Source: Eubacteriales bacterium | GTDB taxonomy: Bacteria > Bacillota > Clostridia > Lachnospirales > Lachnospiraceae | Direction of reading: 5' to 3' | Length of the DNA stretch: 64,000 nt | Assembly (NCBI GenBank): GCA_030524715.1 | Contig: JAUNGB010000018.1 | Coordinates: 1 to 64,000 of the forward strand | Translations under genes and position numbers: made by a program | Notes under the pieces: model-generated | The model's database searches: none | The model's input: only the letters and a program-made list of their open reading frames with translations | What the model was told of the DNA's origin: nothing | Shown: positions 34,786-43,240 of the stretch, in pieces | How the letters are laid out: each line of letters begins with the position of its first letter | How positions within the stretch are numbered: position 1 is the stretch's first letter

Positions 34786-35345
34786 AGCTGATATATAAAG
34801 GAAAATTTGACGGAAATCAGGATTCTCTGCCATGCAGGGAGCATATGCCAGGAGCTGTGAAGTTTAAGGAATGCGATGATATTAAGAAATTCTCTATTTT
34901 TATTAATGTGTTTGCCTGCGTCGTTACGATCGCCCTTGTGTGTACTCTTTTTATACGGGGCGGAAGGTATAGCTACAGCTTTCTGGGACTGGCTCTTGCC
35001 CTTTTGAGCCTGTTTCCGCACGAGATTTTACACGCGTCCTGTTTTCGGGAAGAGGTTTATTTATATACGAACTGGGAACAGGGAATGCTGTTCGTGGTAG
35101 GTCCGGAAACTATGAGTAAAGGCCGTTTTATCCTTATGAGCATGCTTCCGAATCTTGTATTCGGCTTTGTTCCGTATTTGCTGTTTCTGATCCATCCGGA
35201 CTGGAATGTGTTGGGAACTATGGGCGCTTTTGCAATCGGTATGGGGGTTGGAGATTACTATAATGTATTTAATGCCCTGACCCAGATGCCCAAAGGTGCG
35301 AGGACATACTTATATAAATTTAATTCCTATTGGTATATGCCTTGA
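34782..35345 (+). CDS. DUF3267 putative metalloprotease
   Basis: A 187-aa membrane protein with the zinc-protease-like HEILH (HExxH) motif inside a hydrophobic segment and a later aspartate in GDYYNVFNAL that could be a third ligand. Three to four membrane segments are visible. The family is DUF3267, found widely in Firmicutes. It probably was coupled to the glycosylase now broken upstream. The substrate is unknown. Confidence 0.8.
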   Translation: MKLIYKGKFDGNQDSLPCREHMPGAVKFKECDDIKKFSIFINVFACVVTIALVCTLFIRGGRYSYSFLGLALALLSLFPHEILHASCFREEVYLYTNWEQGMLFVVGPETMSKGRFILMSMLPNLVFGFVPYLLFLIHPDWNVLGTMGAFAIGMGVGDYYNVFNALTQMPKGARTYLYKFNSYWYMP

Positions 35346-35575
35346 AAGAATAGAAGAAATTGCATATGCGCGGTTCAGGAAACAATAGATATTGAACGCT
35401 TTACAAAGGTATCGGAGAAGTTTATAGCTGATTCTTTTTATTTTAGGATTGTTTATAAAGTTTTAATAGAATTTGAGTGCTTGTGATGTTATAATCCAGA
35501 TAGATATTGATTACATGTCTGATAACAAGTCTGATTTTTCTAAATTCAATTCTATGAGTAAAGGAGTTTATCTTT

Positions 35576-36592
35576 ATGAACAATTCTGTGACAACAAACA
35601 TGAAACTGAAAAAAGCGTTTTCTTTGGAGGAAAAACTGAAAGTTATTGAGAATACCAGAAGCGGTATTGTTGAATATGGTTTTACAAATGATTATATGTT
35701 TCGGGCTGTATTACAGAACAGTCCTGTGGTGTTGACCGAAATTGTGCGCATATTATTAAAGATTCCAAGAGATAAAGAGGTTATCTGTGAAATTAAAAAT
35801 CCTATACTGTTGGGAAAAACATTGGAAAGCAAAGATTGCATTTTAGATATCCGTGTGCTTGTAAACGGAGAAGTGCAGATTAATATGGAGATGCAGATGA
35901 GTATAGCTCTTGATTGGGTAAAACGTTCAATGTATTATGGATTCGGCATGTACCTTGATCTAAAGTCAGGGCAGGATTATGGAGACTGCAGGCCAAGCTA
36001 TCATTTTGGCTTTGTAAAGAAATCACCGTTTATGGATGATGATCGTTTTTTCAGTACATATCTTTTGAGAGAATTAACGACAGGAAGGATTTACTCTGGT
36101 GATTTTCAGATAAATATGATAAACTTAAGTAAAATTGAGAATGCAACAAAAGAGGACAGGGAGAGCGGTCTGTACGAGTGGGTGCGTCTGTTCATAGCAA
36201 CGGAATGGGAGGAGCTGATGGAATTGGCAAGAAGGACGGAAGCATTGGGGAATGCGGTAGTTACACTGGCAGAGTTAAGTGCAGATGAAAAGATCCGGCA
36301 GCAGTGTGATGCCCGGAAAAAATATGAAATGGACCAGAATGCGTTAGAAAAGCGTTTCCGGAAGCTGACCAGTGAGTTGGAAGCTAAAAGAAGTCAGTTG
36401 CAGGAGCAGGAGGTGCAGTTGCAGGAGCAGGAGATTCGGCTTCAAGACCAAGCCAATCAGCTTCAATTGTCTGCGTTTTTAGTAGAGGCAGGGCGATATG
36501 AGGATTTGCAGCGTGCAGTTACAGATCCTGATTACCAAAAGATTTTGCTGGAGGAATATGGACTTGTCAGAGATTCCGAAAAAAGAAAGTGA
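35576..36592 (+). CDS. Rpn/PD-(D/E)XK nuclease-family protein
   Basis: A 338-aa protein of the recombination-promoting nuclease (Rpn, YhgA-like) family, sometimes labelled transposase. The nuclease core has GFTNDYMFRAVLQN, the aspartate in CILDIRV and the E-x-Q triad in NMEMQM. The C-terminus holds a short coiled coil of seven-residue repeats (LQEQEVQ, LQEQEIR, LQDQANQ) followed by LVEAGRYEDLQRAVTDP. AT-rich codon use is a little different from its neighbours. No partner transposition gene is present. Confidence 0.87.
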   Translation: MNNSVTTNMKLKKAFSLEEKLKVIENTRSGIVEYGFTNDYMFRAVLQNSPVVLTEIVRILLKIPRDKEVICEIKNPILLGKTLESKDCILDIRVLVNGEVQINMEMQMSIALDWVKRSMYYGFGMYLDLKSGQDYGDCRPSYHFGFVKKSPFMDDDRFFSTYLLRELTTGRIYSGDFQINMINLSKIENATKEDRESGLYEWVRLFIATEWEELMELARRTEALGNAVVTLAELSADEKIRQQCDARKKYEMDQNALEKRFRKLTSELEAKRSQLQEQEVQLQEQEIRLQDQANQLQLSAFLVEAGRYEDLQRAVTDPDYQKILLEEYGLVRDSEKRK

Positions 36593-36701
36593 ATAAATTC
36601 ATATGGAATAAAATTTGCCGTAAAATGCAGAGACTTTTTGCTGACAAAAAGATATGGAAAGGTATCAGAGAAGTTATATGGCTTCTTTGGTACCTTTTTT
36701 G

Positions 36702-36746
36702 TTGCTGTTCATTCCCAAGCCTTGCACTGGCTGCCCGGGCTTGTAG
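36702..36746. repeat. GTTACTG-type repeat, partial
   Basis: TTGCTGTTCATTCCCAAGCC and CACTGGCTGCCCGGGCTTG match the core of the copies at 25745 and 28950. It abuts the MITE that follows. Confidence 0.7.
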
Positions 36747-36747
36747 C

Positions 36748-36911
36748 TAGAGCGTGTTTGAAAATTCATTCCCGCAATCTGCATCCCCCACTTTGCGGTA
36801 TATTTGCCCCGCATTCGGTCGCCGTAGCCCGCTACGCCTCCCTCATTTGTGACAAATCTCCCACAAATTGTGGAATACATCTTGCAGAAAGCAATTTTCA
36901 AACACGCTCTA
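36748..36911. mobile_element. MITE-like element, 164 bp
   Basis: A non-coding element with perfect 19-bp inverted ends, TAGAGCGTGTTTGAAAATT and AATTTTCAAACACGCTCTA. The TA at each tip may be the target duplication, as for Tc1/IS630-like transposons. Internally it has CCCACTTTGCGG and GCCCCGCATTCGG, shared with the copy at 55701. Smaller copies lie at 4965 and 46723. Confidence 0.85.
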
Positions 36912-36959
36912 ATGTATAACTGTCAGTAACTATAAATGGGATTAATGAGTAAAAATATA

Positions 36960-36990
36960 TTGACAAATAACTATATTAGTGATATAGTTA
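36960..36990 (+). promoter_or_regulatory. Promoter with embedded operator (YtrA-type regulator 2)
   Basis: -35 TTGACA (36960-36965), a 17-bp spacer and -10 TATAGT (36983-36988). The 9-bp perfect inverted repeat TAACTATAT / ATATAGTTA (36968-36976, 36982-36990) fills the spacer and covers the -10 box. It should be the operator of the regulator at 37078. Confidence 0.85.
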
Positions 36991-37077
36991 ATTACATAAG
37001 TAACCAACTAAATAACTAAGCTAAAACAGAATAAAAAGGACAGTGTCAAAATAAGACCTGAAAGGAAGTGGCACAGA

Positions 37078-37461
37078 GTGAATGAAATCCTGACACAGGA
37101 GAAATCCATTTACATTCAGATTAAAGAAATGATCGAGAACGATATTTTACGGGACATTCTTCTGGAGGAAGAACGAGTCCCGAGCACAAATGAACTGGCG
37201 AAGCTTTTTGCCATTAACCCGGCCACAGCGGCGAAAGGAGTCAACCTGCTGGTGGACGAGGGAATACTGTATAAGAAACGGGGAATTGGAATGTTTGTAG
37301 CAGAGGGGGCCAGGAAGAAGATCATGGAAAAAAGAAAGAAACATTTTTACGACGACTATGTAAAAAGCCTGCTGGCTGAGGCGGCGAGCCTTGGAATCAC
37401 AAAGGAAGAACTGATCGCAATGATAAAAGAATCACAGGATGGAGGGACAGAGTATGAGTAG
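37078..37461 (+). CDS. GntR-family regulator (YtrA subfamily)
   Basis: A 127-aa regulator beginning with GTG. The winged helix is seen in YIQIKEMIENDIL and VPSTNELAKLFAINPATAAK. It overlaps the ABC transporter gene behind it by 8 bases, and it should control that transporter operon through the operator at 36968-36990. Confidence 0.92.
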   Translation: MNEILTQEKSIYIQIKEMIENDILRDILLEEERVPSTNELAKLFAINPATAAKGVNLLVDEGILYKKRGIGMFVAEGARKKIMEKRKKHFYDDYVKSLLAEAASLGITKEELIAMIKESQDGGTEYE

Positions 37462-38326
37462 TCTGACTGCAAAGGGAATCACAAAAACATATGGGGGCAA
37501 AGAGGTGCTTCATGATATAGACCTGAATCTGGAACATGGGAAAATTTACGGCTTGATAGGAAGAAACGGCGCGGGAAAAACAACGCTGATCTCCATCCTG
37601 ACGGCTCAGAATCCCGCAACCGCGGGAACCGTTACATATGACGGACAGCCTGTATGGGAGAATCCGGAGGCGCTGCGGCATCTCTGTTTTTCCAGAGAAC
37701 TGAACCAGATGAACAGGAGCGCCGCCAATACTATGAAGGTAAAGGAGTATCTGAGAATCGCGGCGCTGTTTTTTCCCTATTGGGATAAGGAGATGGCACA
37801 ACGTCTGGTGAAGGAATTCGGTCTGGATGTGAAGAAAAGGATTAACAAGCTGTCTAAAGGAATGGTTTCCATGGTGACGATTATTGTCGCTCTGGCAAGC
37901 AAAGCGGAATTTACCTTTCTGGATGAGCCTGTGTCAGGCCTGGATGTGGTTGCCCGGGAAAAATTCTACGCCCTTCTGGTAGAGGAATTTACTGAGACAG
38001 GAAGAACCTTTGTGGTGTCCACCCATATCATTGAGGAAGCTTCAGACATTTTTGAAGAGGTGATCATTGTAGATAAGGGGAAAATCCTGCTGAAGGAAAA
38101 TACACAGGAGCTGCTTGAGCGGAGCTGCCGAATCAGCGGGCATGAGGATGAAGTAAACAGGGCGGTTGCCTCTCTGAAGGTATATCACGAAGAGCATTTC
38201 GGACGCAGCAAGGGTGTGACTGTTCTTTTAGATCCGGGACAATCTATACCTGACGGGTATGATGTGAGCGTTCAGAAGCTGAACCTGCAGAAGGTATTTG
38301 CAGCGCTTTGCGGGGAGGAATCTTAA
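37454..38326 (+). CDS. ABC transporter ATP-binding protein
   Basis: A 290-aa ATPase. Walker A is GRNGAGKTTLI, the signature is LSKGMVSMV, and Walker B is FTFLDEPVSGLD, followed by the switch histidine in STHIIEEA. The signature serine-glycine is varied (SKG). The ATG at 37454 follows GGAGGG by 7 bases. Together with the two membrane genes that follow, it forms a small exporter of the type linked to YtrA regulators, often for peptides or antibiotics. Confidence 0.93.
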   Translation: MSSLTAKGITKTYGGKEVLHDIDLNLEHGKIYGLIGRNGAGKTTLISILTAQNPATAGTVTYDGQPVWENPEALRHLCFSRELNQMNRSAANTMKVKEYLRIAALFFPYWDKEMAQRLVKEFGLDVKKRINKLSKGMVSMVTIIVALASKAEFTFLDEPVSGLDVVAREKFYALLVEEFTETGRTFVVSTHIIEEASDIFEEVIIVDKGKILLKENTQELLERSCRISGHEDEVNRAVASLKVYHEEHFGRSKGVTVLLDPGQSIPDGYDVSVQKLNLQKVFAALCGEES

Positions 38327-38327
38327 G

Positions 38328-39005
38328 ATGAATATGACAGTGAGAAACATAAAATTCTGGGGAATGCTCTGCCTTGAAACGCTGGGACTGTCCATAGGAG
38401 CTTCTTTTGTATGGCTTTTGTTTATGGGGGCGGGCTCCAGTGGAGTTTTCACAGCAGACAGTGCGGGCTGGGCAGGGATTTTATCCTTGTATCCCTATTA
38501 CCTGCTGATCGTAGGAGCGTTGATTGTATTGGTCATGGGAATCAGCTATATTCAGGCGTATCTGCCTGTTGTGCTGTCCATGAATGCAACGAGAAAAAGC
38601 ATTGCGGGAGGGATTTTCGGGTGCTTATCCGGAATGGTGATCGGCATATTGCTGATTTCTGCGGCATTCTGGAGGCTGATACCGGGAGATATCTCAGCCT
38701 CCGGATGGAAGCTGATGCCAATGTTTACAGGAATATTTTTTATCATAGCTGCTGTCGGCCTTTTGTTGGGGATAGCTGCTGTAAGATGGGGAAAGGTTGG
38801 GATCATTGTGGCGACCATTATGTGTGCGCTTGCAGGGGCTGGCGTGGGGATGTCGGTTGCTCTTTCTGATAAAGGTCTTATAGAATTTGTGGTTTCTGCT
38901 GCGGATGGAGACTTCAGGCTTCTTGTGGTCGTCGGGATCGCCCTGTATCTGGCAGTGGGGGCGTTTGCCGCTAAGGCCCTGCAGAAACTGGAAGTTGGGG
39001 CGTAA
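38328..39005 (+). CDS. ABC transporter membrane subunit (first)
   Basis: A 225-aa integral membrane protein with six hydrophobic segments. It starts one base after the ATPase stop codon with GGGGAGGAATC upstream. No family is certain; position and topology fit the permease of the adjacent ATPase. It is rich in Gly, Ala and Ile. Confidence 0.82.
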   Translation: MNMTVRNIKFWGMLCLETLGLSIGASFVWLLFMGAGSSGVFTADSAGWAGILSLYPYYLLIVGALIVLVMGISYIQAYLPVVLSMNATRKSIAGGIFGCLSGMVIGILLISAAFWRLIPGDISASGWKLMPMFTGIFFIIAAVGLLLGIAAVRWGKVGIIVATIMCALAGAGVGMSVALSDKGLIEFVVSAADGDFRLLVVVGIALYLAVGAFAAKALQKLEVGA

Positions 39006-39016
39006 GGGGGGAGCAT

Positions 39017-39736
39017 ATGTTGGAAGCGTTAAAAAAACAATTTTCTGTACAATGGAAGGACTGGATGATGATGTCTCTGCTTCTTCCGGGAGTATGGGCA
39101 CTGGGAGCAGGGCTACATTACGTGCTTATAAGGATGGATTCCGAGGTGACAAGTTATTTTCCCATGGGGACATTGATGGCGGCTCTTACAGCAGGCGTTT
39201 GTGCTGCAATCATGGGAATACTCCAGCTTGGATTCTATTTTAATATGGAGATCTCCCTGGGATTTACAAGAGCAGGTTTTTTTCTGTCTTATTACGCAGT
39301 TTCCTTTGTGTTTTCTGCCTTTTATACGGGAATCCTCATTCTTCTTAATCTGATAGAACGAATACTGGAAAAATATTTATATCCGGATCTGAGTTGTGAG
39401 ATTGATTTTTTGCCGTATCTTCTGAAAGGGGGAATTCCGGCGGCGGCAGCCGTATGTCTCGTATCCGGTTTTTGCGGCGTATTGATCCTGCGCTTTGGAA
39501 AAAAGGCCTCGTGGGGGATATGGGCATTGTGGATGATCTGCTGCGTTGGCGGTCCGCAGATCTTCAATGCAGCCGAAGCCGCGCCTGATTCGCTTTTTGG
39601 ATGGATAGGAAATAAAATCGGCTGGATGTTCAGCGGTTTTACCGTAAAAGAAGTAATTGCCGCCGTGGCGGTATTGAGTGTTCTTAGTTTGGCGGGGGCA
39701 TGGGGATATCTCAGAAAGCAGCAGGTGACATCATAA
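39017..39736 (+). CDS. ABC transporter membrane subunit (second)
   Basis: A 239-aa membrane protein with six hydrophobic segments, 11 bases after the first permease. A short extracytoplasmic loop contains RILEKYLYPDLSCEIDFLP. It likely pairs with the first subunit to form a heterodimeric channel. Confidence 0.8.
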   Translation: MLEALKKQFSVQWKDWMMMSLLLPGVWALGAGLHYVLIRMDSEVTSYFPMGTLMAALTAGVCAAIMGILQLGFYFNMEISLGFTRAGFFLSYYAVSFVFSAFYTGILILLNLIERILEKYLYPDLSCEIDFLPYLLKGGIPAAAAVCLVSGFCGVLILRFGKKASWGIWALWMICCVGGPQIFNAAEAAPDSLFGWIGNKIGWMFSGFTVKEVIAAVAVLSVLSLAGAWGYLRKQQVTS

Positions 39737-39835
39737 GAATGAAACTCCCCACAGCAGATCTGTGGAGAATCGAAACCTAAGAGATTAAAACATAAAATTA
39801 AAATGAATATAGCTGCTGTACAGGACTTTTACAGC

Positions 39836-39880
39836 AAAAATTTACCGGGGAAAACATAGGTCTTCTCCGGTAAATTTTAT
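39836..39880. terminator. Bidirectional terminator
   Basis: AAAAATTTACCGG pairs with CCGGTAAATTTTA around an 18-base loop. It lies between the ABC transporter operon and the convergent flavodiiron gene. Confidence 0.85.
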
Positions 39881-39903
39881 GCTTCAGGATGCAGGACTCC
39901 GGG

Positions 39904-41691
39904 TCAGCCGATCGGTTCAAAATCGGCAACGCCATGCTTGCAGAGCGGGCAGATGTAGTCGTCCGGAAGCTCGTCGCCTTCATAGATAAATCCGCAAACC
40001 TTGCATACAAAGCCTTTCTTGCCTTCTGTCTCAGGCTTCGGCTTTACATTATTCTGGTAGTAGGTGTAGGTCATTGTATCAACAGAAGAAATAACTCGTG
40101 CTTCTGTGATCGTGCAGACAAACAATCCGTGAGTGTCAAAGTCGATATACTGCTCTACCTTCAGGGACATGAAGGAGTTGATATATCTTGGCAGGAATGC
40201 CAGCCCGTTATCGGAACGGAGCGGAGTGATATTGGCAAACTTGTCCGCATTTCTTCCGCTCTGGAAACCAAAGGTTTCGAATACGCTGAACGGAGCTTCT
40301 GTAGACAGGCAGTTTACGTTCATGATACCGGTCTGTTTGATAACGTGATGGGAATAGTTAGCCTTGTTGATGGCAACAGCCACGCGGTTCGGCGTATTGG
40401 TAAGCTGTGTAACTGTATTCACAATCAGGCCGTTGTCTTTCTTGCCGTCATTGGAGGTAACCACATAAAGTCCGTATCCGATATTAAACAGTGCGGTCAG
40501 GTCGTTCTTGTCAGCGCTGTCGCTCTGAGCCACATAGTCGCGGCAAAGCTCGTCAGCCATAGCCTCTAACTGAGCGGTGCTTTCTTCGTTTAAAGCGGAT
40601 TTTACATGAACGGTAGTGTTGGTGAAGGTCAGCTTCTTGCAGCCTTCAAACATGTTTTTCATAACCTTGGCGGCAAGAGGAGCCCATGTGCCGTTCTCGA
40701 TCAGGCCGATAGTACGGTTCTGGTAATTTCTTTCTGTCAGGTGGTCGATAAAGTCACGCATGAACGGGAAAATACCTGCGTTGTAGGTGGTGGTGGCAAG
40801 CACCAGTTTACCGTAACGGAAGGCGTCTTCCACAGCCTTTGCCATGTCGCAGCGCGCCAGGTCGTGTACGACTACCTTCGGGCAGCCTTTGGCGCGGAGC
40901 TTTTCTTCCAGAACCTCTACAGCTTTTTTGGTATGTCCGTAAACGGAGGTATAAGCAATTACGATTCCTTCCGTTTCTATAGAATAGGAAGACCATGTGT
41001 TGTAAAGTCCAAGATAATATCCCAGGTTTTCTTTCAGGACCGGGCCGTGCAGCGGGCAGATGGTCTGGATGTCCAGTCCGGCAGCCTTTTTCAGAAGGTT
41101 CTGCACCTGTGCGCCGTACTTGCCTACGATACCGATATAGTAGCGGCGTGCTTCGTCAGCCCATTCCTCTTCTACATCCAGAGCGCCGAATTTGCCGAAG
41201 CCGTCGGCGGAAAACAGGACTTTATCATAAGTATCATAAGTAACGATAACTTCCGGCCAGTGTACCATAGGCGCAGCTACAAAGGCAAGGGTATGCTTGC
41301 CGAGAGAAAGAGTGTCGCCTTCTTTTACAACAATCTGTCTGTCCGCGAAATCCGTGCCGAAGAACTGAGTCATCATGGCAAACGCCTTAGCAGAGGATAC
41401 GATAGTAGTATCAGTGTAGGTCTGCATGAAATTATAAATATTGGCGGAATGGTCAGGCTCCATATGCTGGACGATTAAATAATCCGGATGACGGGAACCA
41501 AGAACCTCCTGGATATTGTCAAGCCATTCATGTGTGAAATGAGCGTCTACGGTGTCCATGACAGCAACCTTGTCGTCAAGGATGACATAGGAATTGTAGG
41601 CCATACCATTTTTTACAACATACTGTCCTTCAAACAAATCTACGTTGTGGTCATTGACGCCCACGTATTTGATATCGTTTGTAATCTGCAT
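39904..41691 (-). CDS. Flavodiiron protein with flavin reductase and rubredoxin domains
   Basis: A 595-aa fusion read leftward, used by anaerobes to reduce oxygen or nitric oxide. The diiron ligands appear as HMEPDHS and later histidines in MVHWPEV and CPLHGP. A flavodoxin domain follows (IAYTSVYGHTKKAV), then a flavin-reductase-like domain (about residues 400-535), and a C-terminal rubredoxin with CKVCG and CPLCKHG. The ATG at 41691 has the correct distance from AAAGGAGA; the ATG at 41700 is too close. All electron-transfer modules are in one chain. Confidence 0.95.
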   Translation of the reverse strand: MQITNDIKYVGVNDHNVDLFEGQYVVKNGMAYNSYVILDDKVAVMDTVDAHFTHEWLDNIQEVLGSRHPDYLIVQHMEPDHSANIYNFMQTYTDTTIVSSAKAFAMMTQFFGTDFADRQIVVKEGDTLSLGKHTLAFVAAPMVHWPEVIVTYDTYDKVLFSADGFGKFGALDVEEEWADEARRYYIGIVGKYGAQVQNLLKKAAGLDIQTICPLHGPVLKENLGYYLGLYNTWSSYSIETEGIVIAYTSVYGHTKKAVEVLEEKLRAKGCPKVVVHDLARCDMAKAVEDAFRYGKLVLATTTYNAGIFPFMRDFIDHLTERNYQNRTIGLIENGTWAPLAAKVMKNMFEGCKKLTFTNTTVHVKSALNEESTAQLEAMADELCRDYVAQSDSADKNDLTALFNIGYGLYVVTSNDGKKDNGLIVNTVTQLTNTPNRVAVAINKANYSHHVIKQTGIMNVNCLSTEAPFSVFETFGFQSGRNADKFANITPLRSDNGLAFLPRYINSFMSLKVEQYIDFDTHGLFVCTITEARVISSVDTMTYTYYQNNVKPKPETEGKKGFVCKVCGFIYEGDELPDDYICPLCKHGVADFEPIG

Positions 41692-41827
41692 TGAAATCAT
41701 CTCCTTTGAGTTAGTTTTGAAGTTTAGTATCTGTTCCGTGAAGCATGGAGGATACCCGATTTATATATTATACTATTTCTTTCTTTAAGAAAATAGTTTT
41801 TTGTGTAAATAAAAAATAAAATTTTTG

Positions 41828-41966
41828 ATATTCCAACCGCACAGGTGGAAACTTTCAATGTCAGAACGCTGCCCGATAAATATTTATTGAAATAAACTGT
41901 CGATTTTGATAGATTATATATCAGATGTGGGATGACTTCCGCACAAGGACTCGCTTGCGGGTCTTA
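41828..41966. repeat. Dispersed repeats upstream of the flavodiiron gene
   Basis: 41828-41849 repeats exactly the 22-bp element at 32250. 41925-41966 (GATGTGGGATGACTTCCGC, then AAGGACTCGCTTGCGGGTCT) is a weak, diverged piece of the REP-like family. No gene was seen between 41701 and 42030. Confidence 0.55.
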
Positions 41967-42030
41967 ATCAGAGAAACCGTCAACAGGAACAGCATTAACA
42001 GGATTGTGGAAGGGAGGAGTCTCTGGTACA

Positions 42031-42396
42031 ATGGATTTCTACAAGCGAATGCAGTATGTCTGCGACAGGATCCCCCGGGGAAGGGCCGCTACCTACGGCC
42101 AGATCGCGCTTCTGTGCGGAAAGCCGAAAAATTCCCGCCAGGTGGGCTATGCCCTGCGTAACGGGCTGGCCGGAAAACAGGTTCCGGCTCACAGGATCGT
42201 AAATGCGAACGGTATCTTAATCGGCGCCGCCGCTTTTGAATTTCCGGATATGCAGCGGCTTCTTCTGCAGGAAGAGGGCGTTTTGGCCACAAAAACAGAT
42301 GCCGGATGGAAGGTGGATCTGAAGCAGTACGGATGGAAAAATACGCTGGCGGAAGCGGAAGAGCTGCTGCGGATTTTTGAAGAGAATCATATATAG
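42031..42396 (+). CDS. Alkyltransferase-like protein (ATL)
   Basis: A 121-aa protein of the MGMT DNA-binding family. The fold is clear (IPRGRAATYGQIA, then RQVGYALRNG), but the methyl-accepting cysteine of PCHR is replaced: the sequence reads VPAHRIVNANG. It therefore cannot repair by alkyl transfer and should act as an ATL, which flags O6-alkylguanine for excision repair. Endonuclease III follows 45 bases downstream. The ATG at 42031 is the natural start; AGGAG lies 11 bases upstream. Confidence 0.9.
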   Translation: MDFYKRMQYVCDRIPRGRAATYGQIALLCGKPKNSRQVGYALRNGLAGKQVPAHRIVNANGILIGAAAFEFPDMQRLLLQEEGVLATKTDAGWKVDLKQYGWKNTLAEAEELLRIFEENHI

Positions 42397-42441
42397 GTAA
42401 AATACAGGATCAGAAGAAATAGTTTACAGAGAGGATAAACA

Positions 42442-43080
42442 ATGACAAAGGAAGAACTGGCCCTTGAGGTCATAAAACGCTTAAAAGAGGAATACCCGGA
42501 TGCAGATTGTACGCTGGATTATGATCAGGCGTGGAAGCTTCTGGTAAGCGTCCGTCTTGCCGCGCAGTGTACGGACGCAAGAGTAAATGTGGTGGTACAG
42601 GATTTATATGCAAAATATCCAAGCGTGGAGGCTCTTGCAAACGCCGGGGTGGAGGACATTGAGGCGATCGTAAAGCCGTGCGGTCTCGGACGCAGCAAGG
42701 CAAGGGATATCAGCGCGTGTATGAAAATTCTCAATGAGCAGTACGGCGGGAAAATTCCCCGTACCTTTGACGAGCTGCTGAAGCTTCCCGGAGTGGGAAG
42801 GAAAAGCGCGAACCTTATCATGGGGGACGTATTCGGCGAGCCGGCCATTGTGACGGATACCCACTGTATCCGCCTGACAAACAGAATAGGACTGGTAGAT
42901 AATATTAAGGAACCCAAAAAAGTAGAAATGGCGTTGTGGAAGATCATTCCGCCAAAGGAAGGAAGCGATTTTTGCCATCGTCTGGTTTACCACGGACGGG
43001 ACGTCTGTACAGCCAGGACCAAGCCTCATTGCGATAAATGCTGCCTGAATGATATCTGCGCCAAAAATGGAGTGGAGTAA
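42442..43080 (+). CDS. nth: Endonuclease III
   Basis: A 212-aa base-excision repair glycosylase/AP lyase. The helix-hairpin-helix is LPGVGRKSANLIMG with the catalytic lysine, and the catalytic aspartate is in VTDTHCIRL. The C-terminal cluster loop has four cysteines (CTARTKPHCDKCCLNDIC). Length matches the family. It follows the ATL gene and may be co-transcribed. 43081-43240 holds short AT-rich direct repeats (CGAAATAAAGAA) but no gene. Confidence 0.97.
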   Translation: MTKEELALEVIKRLKEEYPDADCTLDYDQAWKLLVSVRLAAQCTDARVNVVVQDLYAKYPSVEALANAGVEDIEAIVKPCGLGRSKARDISACMKILNEQYGGKIPRTFDELLKLPGVGRKSANLIMGDVFGEPAIVTDTHCIRLTNRIGLVDNIKEPKKVEMALWKIIPPKEGSDFCHRLVYHGRDVCTARTKPHCDKCCLNDICAKNGVE

Positions 43081-43240
43081 TACAGAAAAGAGTCATACCG
43101 CGCAGAATCATACAGAATAGAGTAATACTACACAGCAGAGCAGGGAATAACAGGCAATACGAAATAAAGAAATAATACGAAATAAAGAAGTACAGCATAC
43201 AGTAAATGAACAGCATAAGCATGGAAGGACGGAAAATTTC

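Noticed and set aside
35576-36592. Active transposase
   Set aside because: The Rpn-type family is sometimes named transposase, but no terminal repeats or partner genes surround it, so it is listed as a nuclease-family gene.
40606-41478. A 290-codon open frame antisense to the flavodiiron gene
   Set aside because: It is a mirror of a well-supported multi-domain gene; no protein family or start signal is visible.
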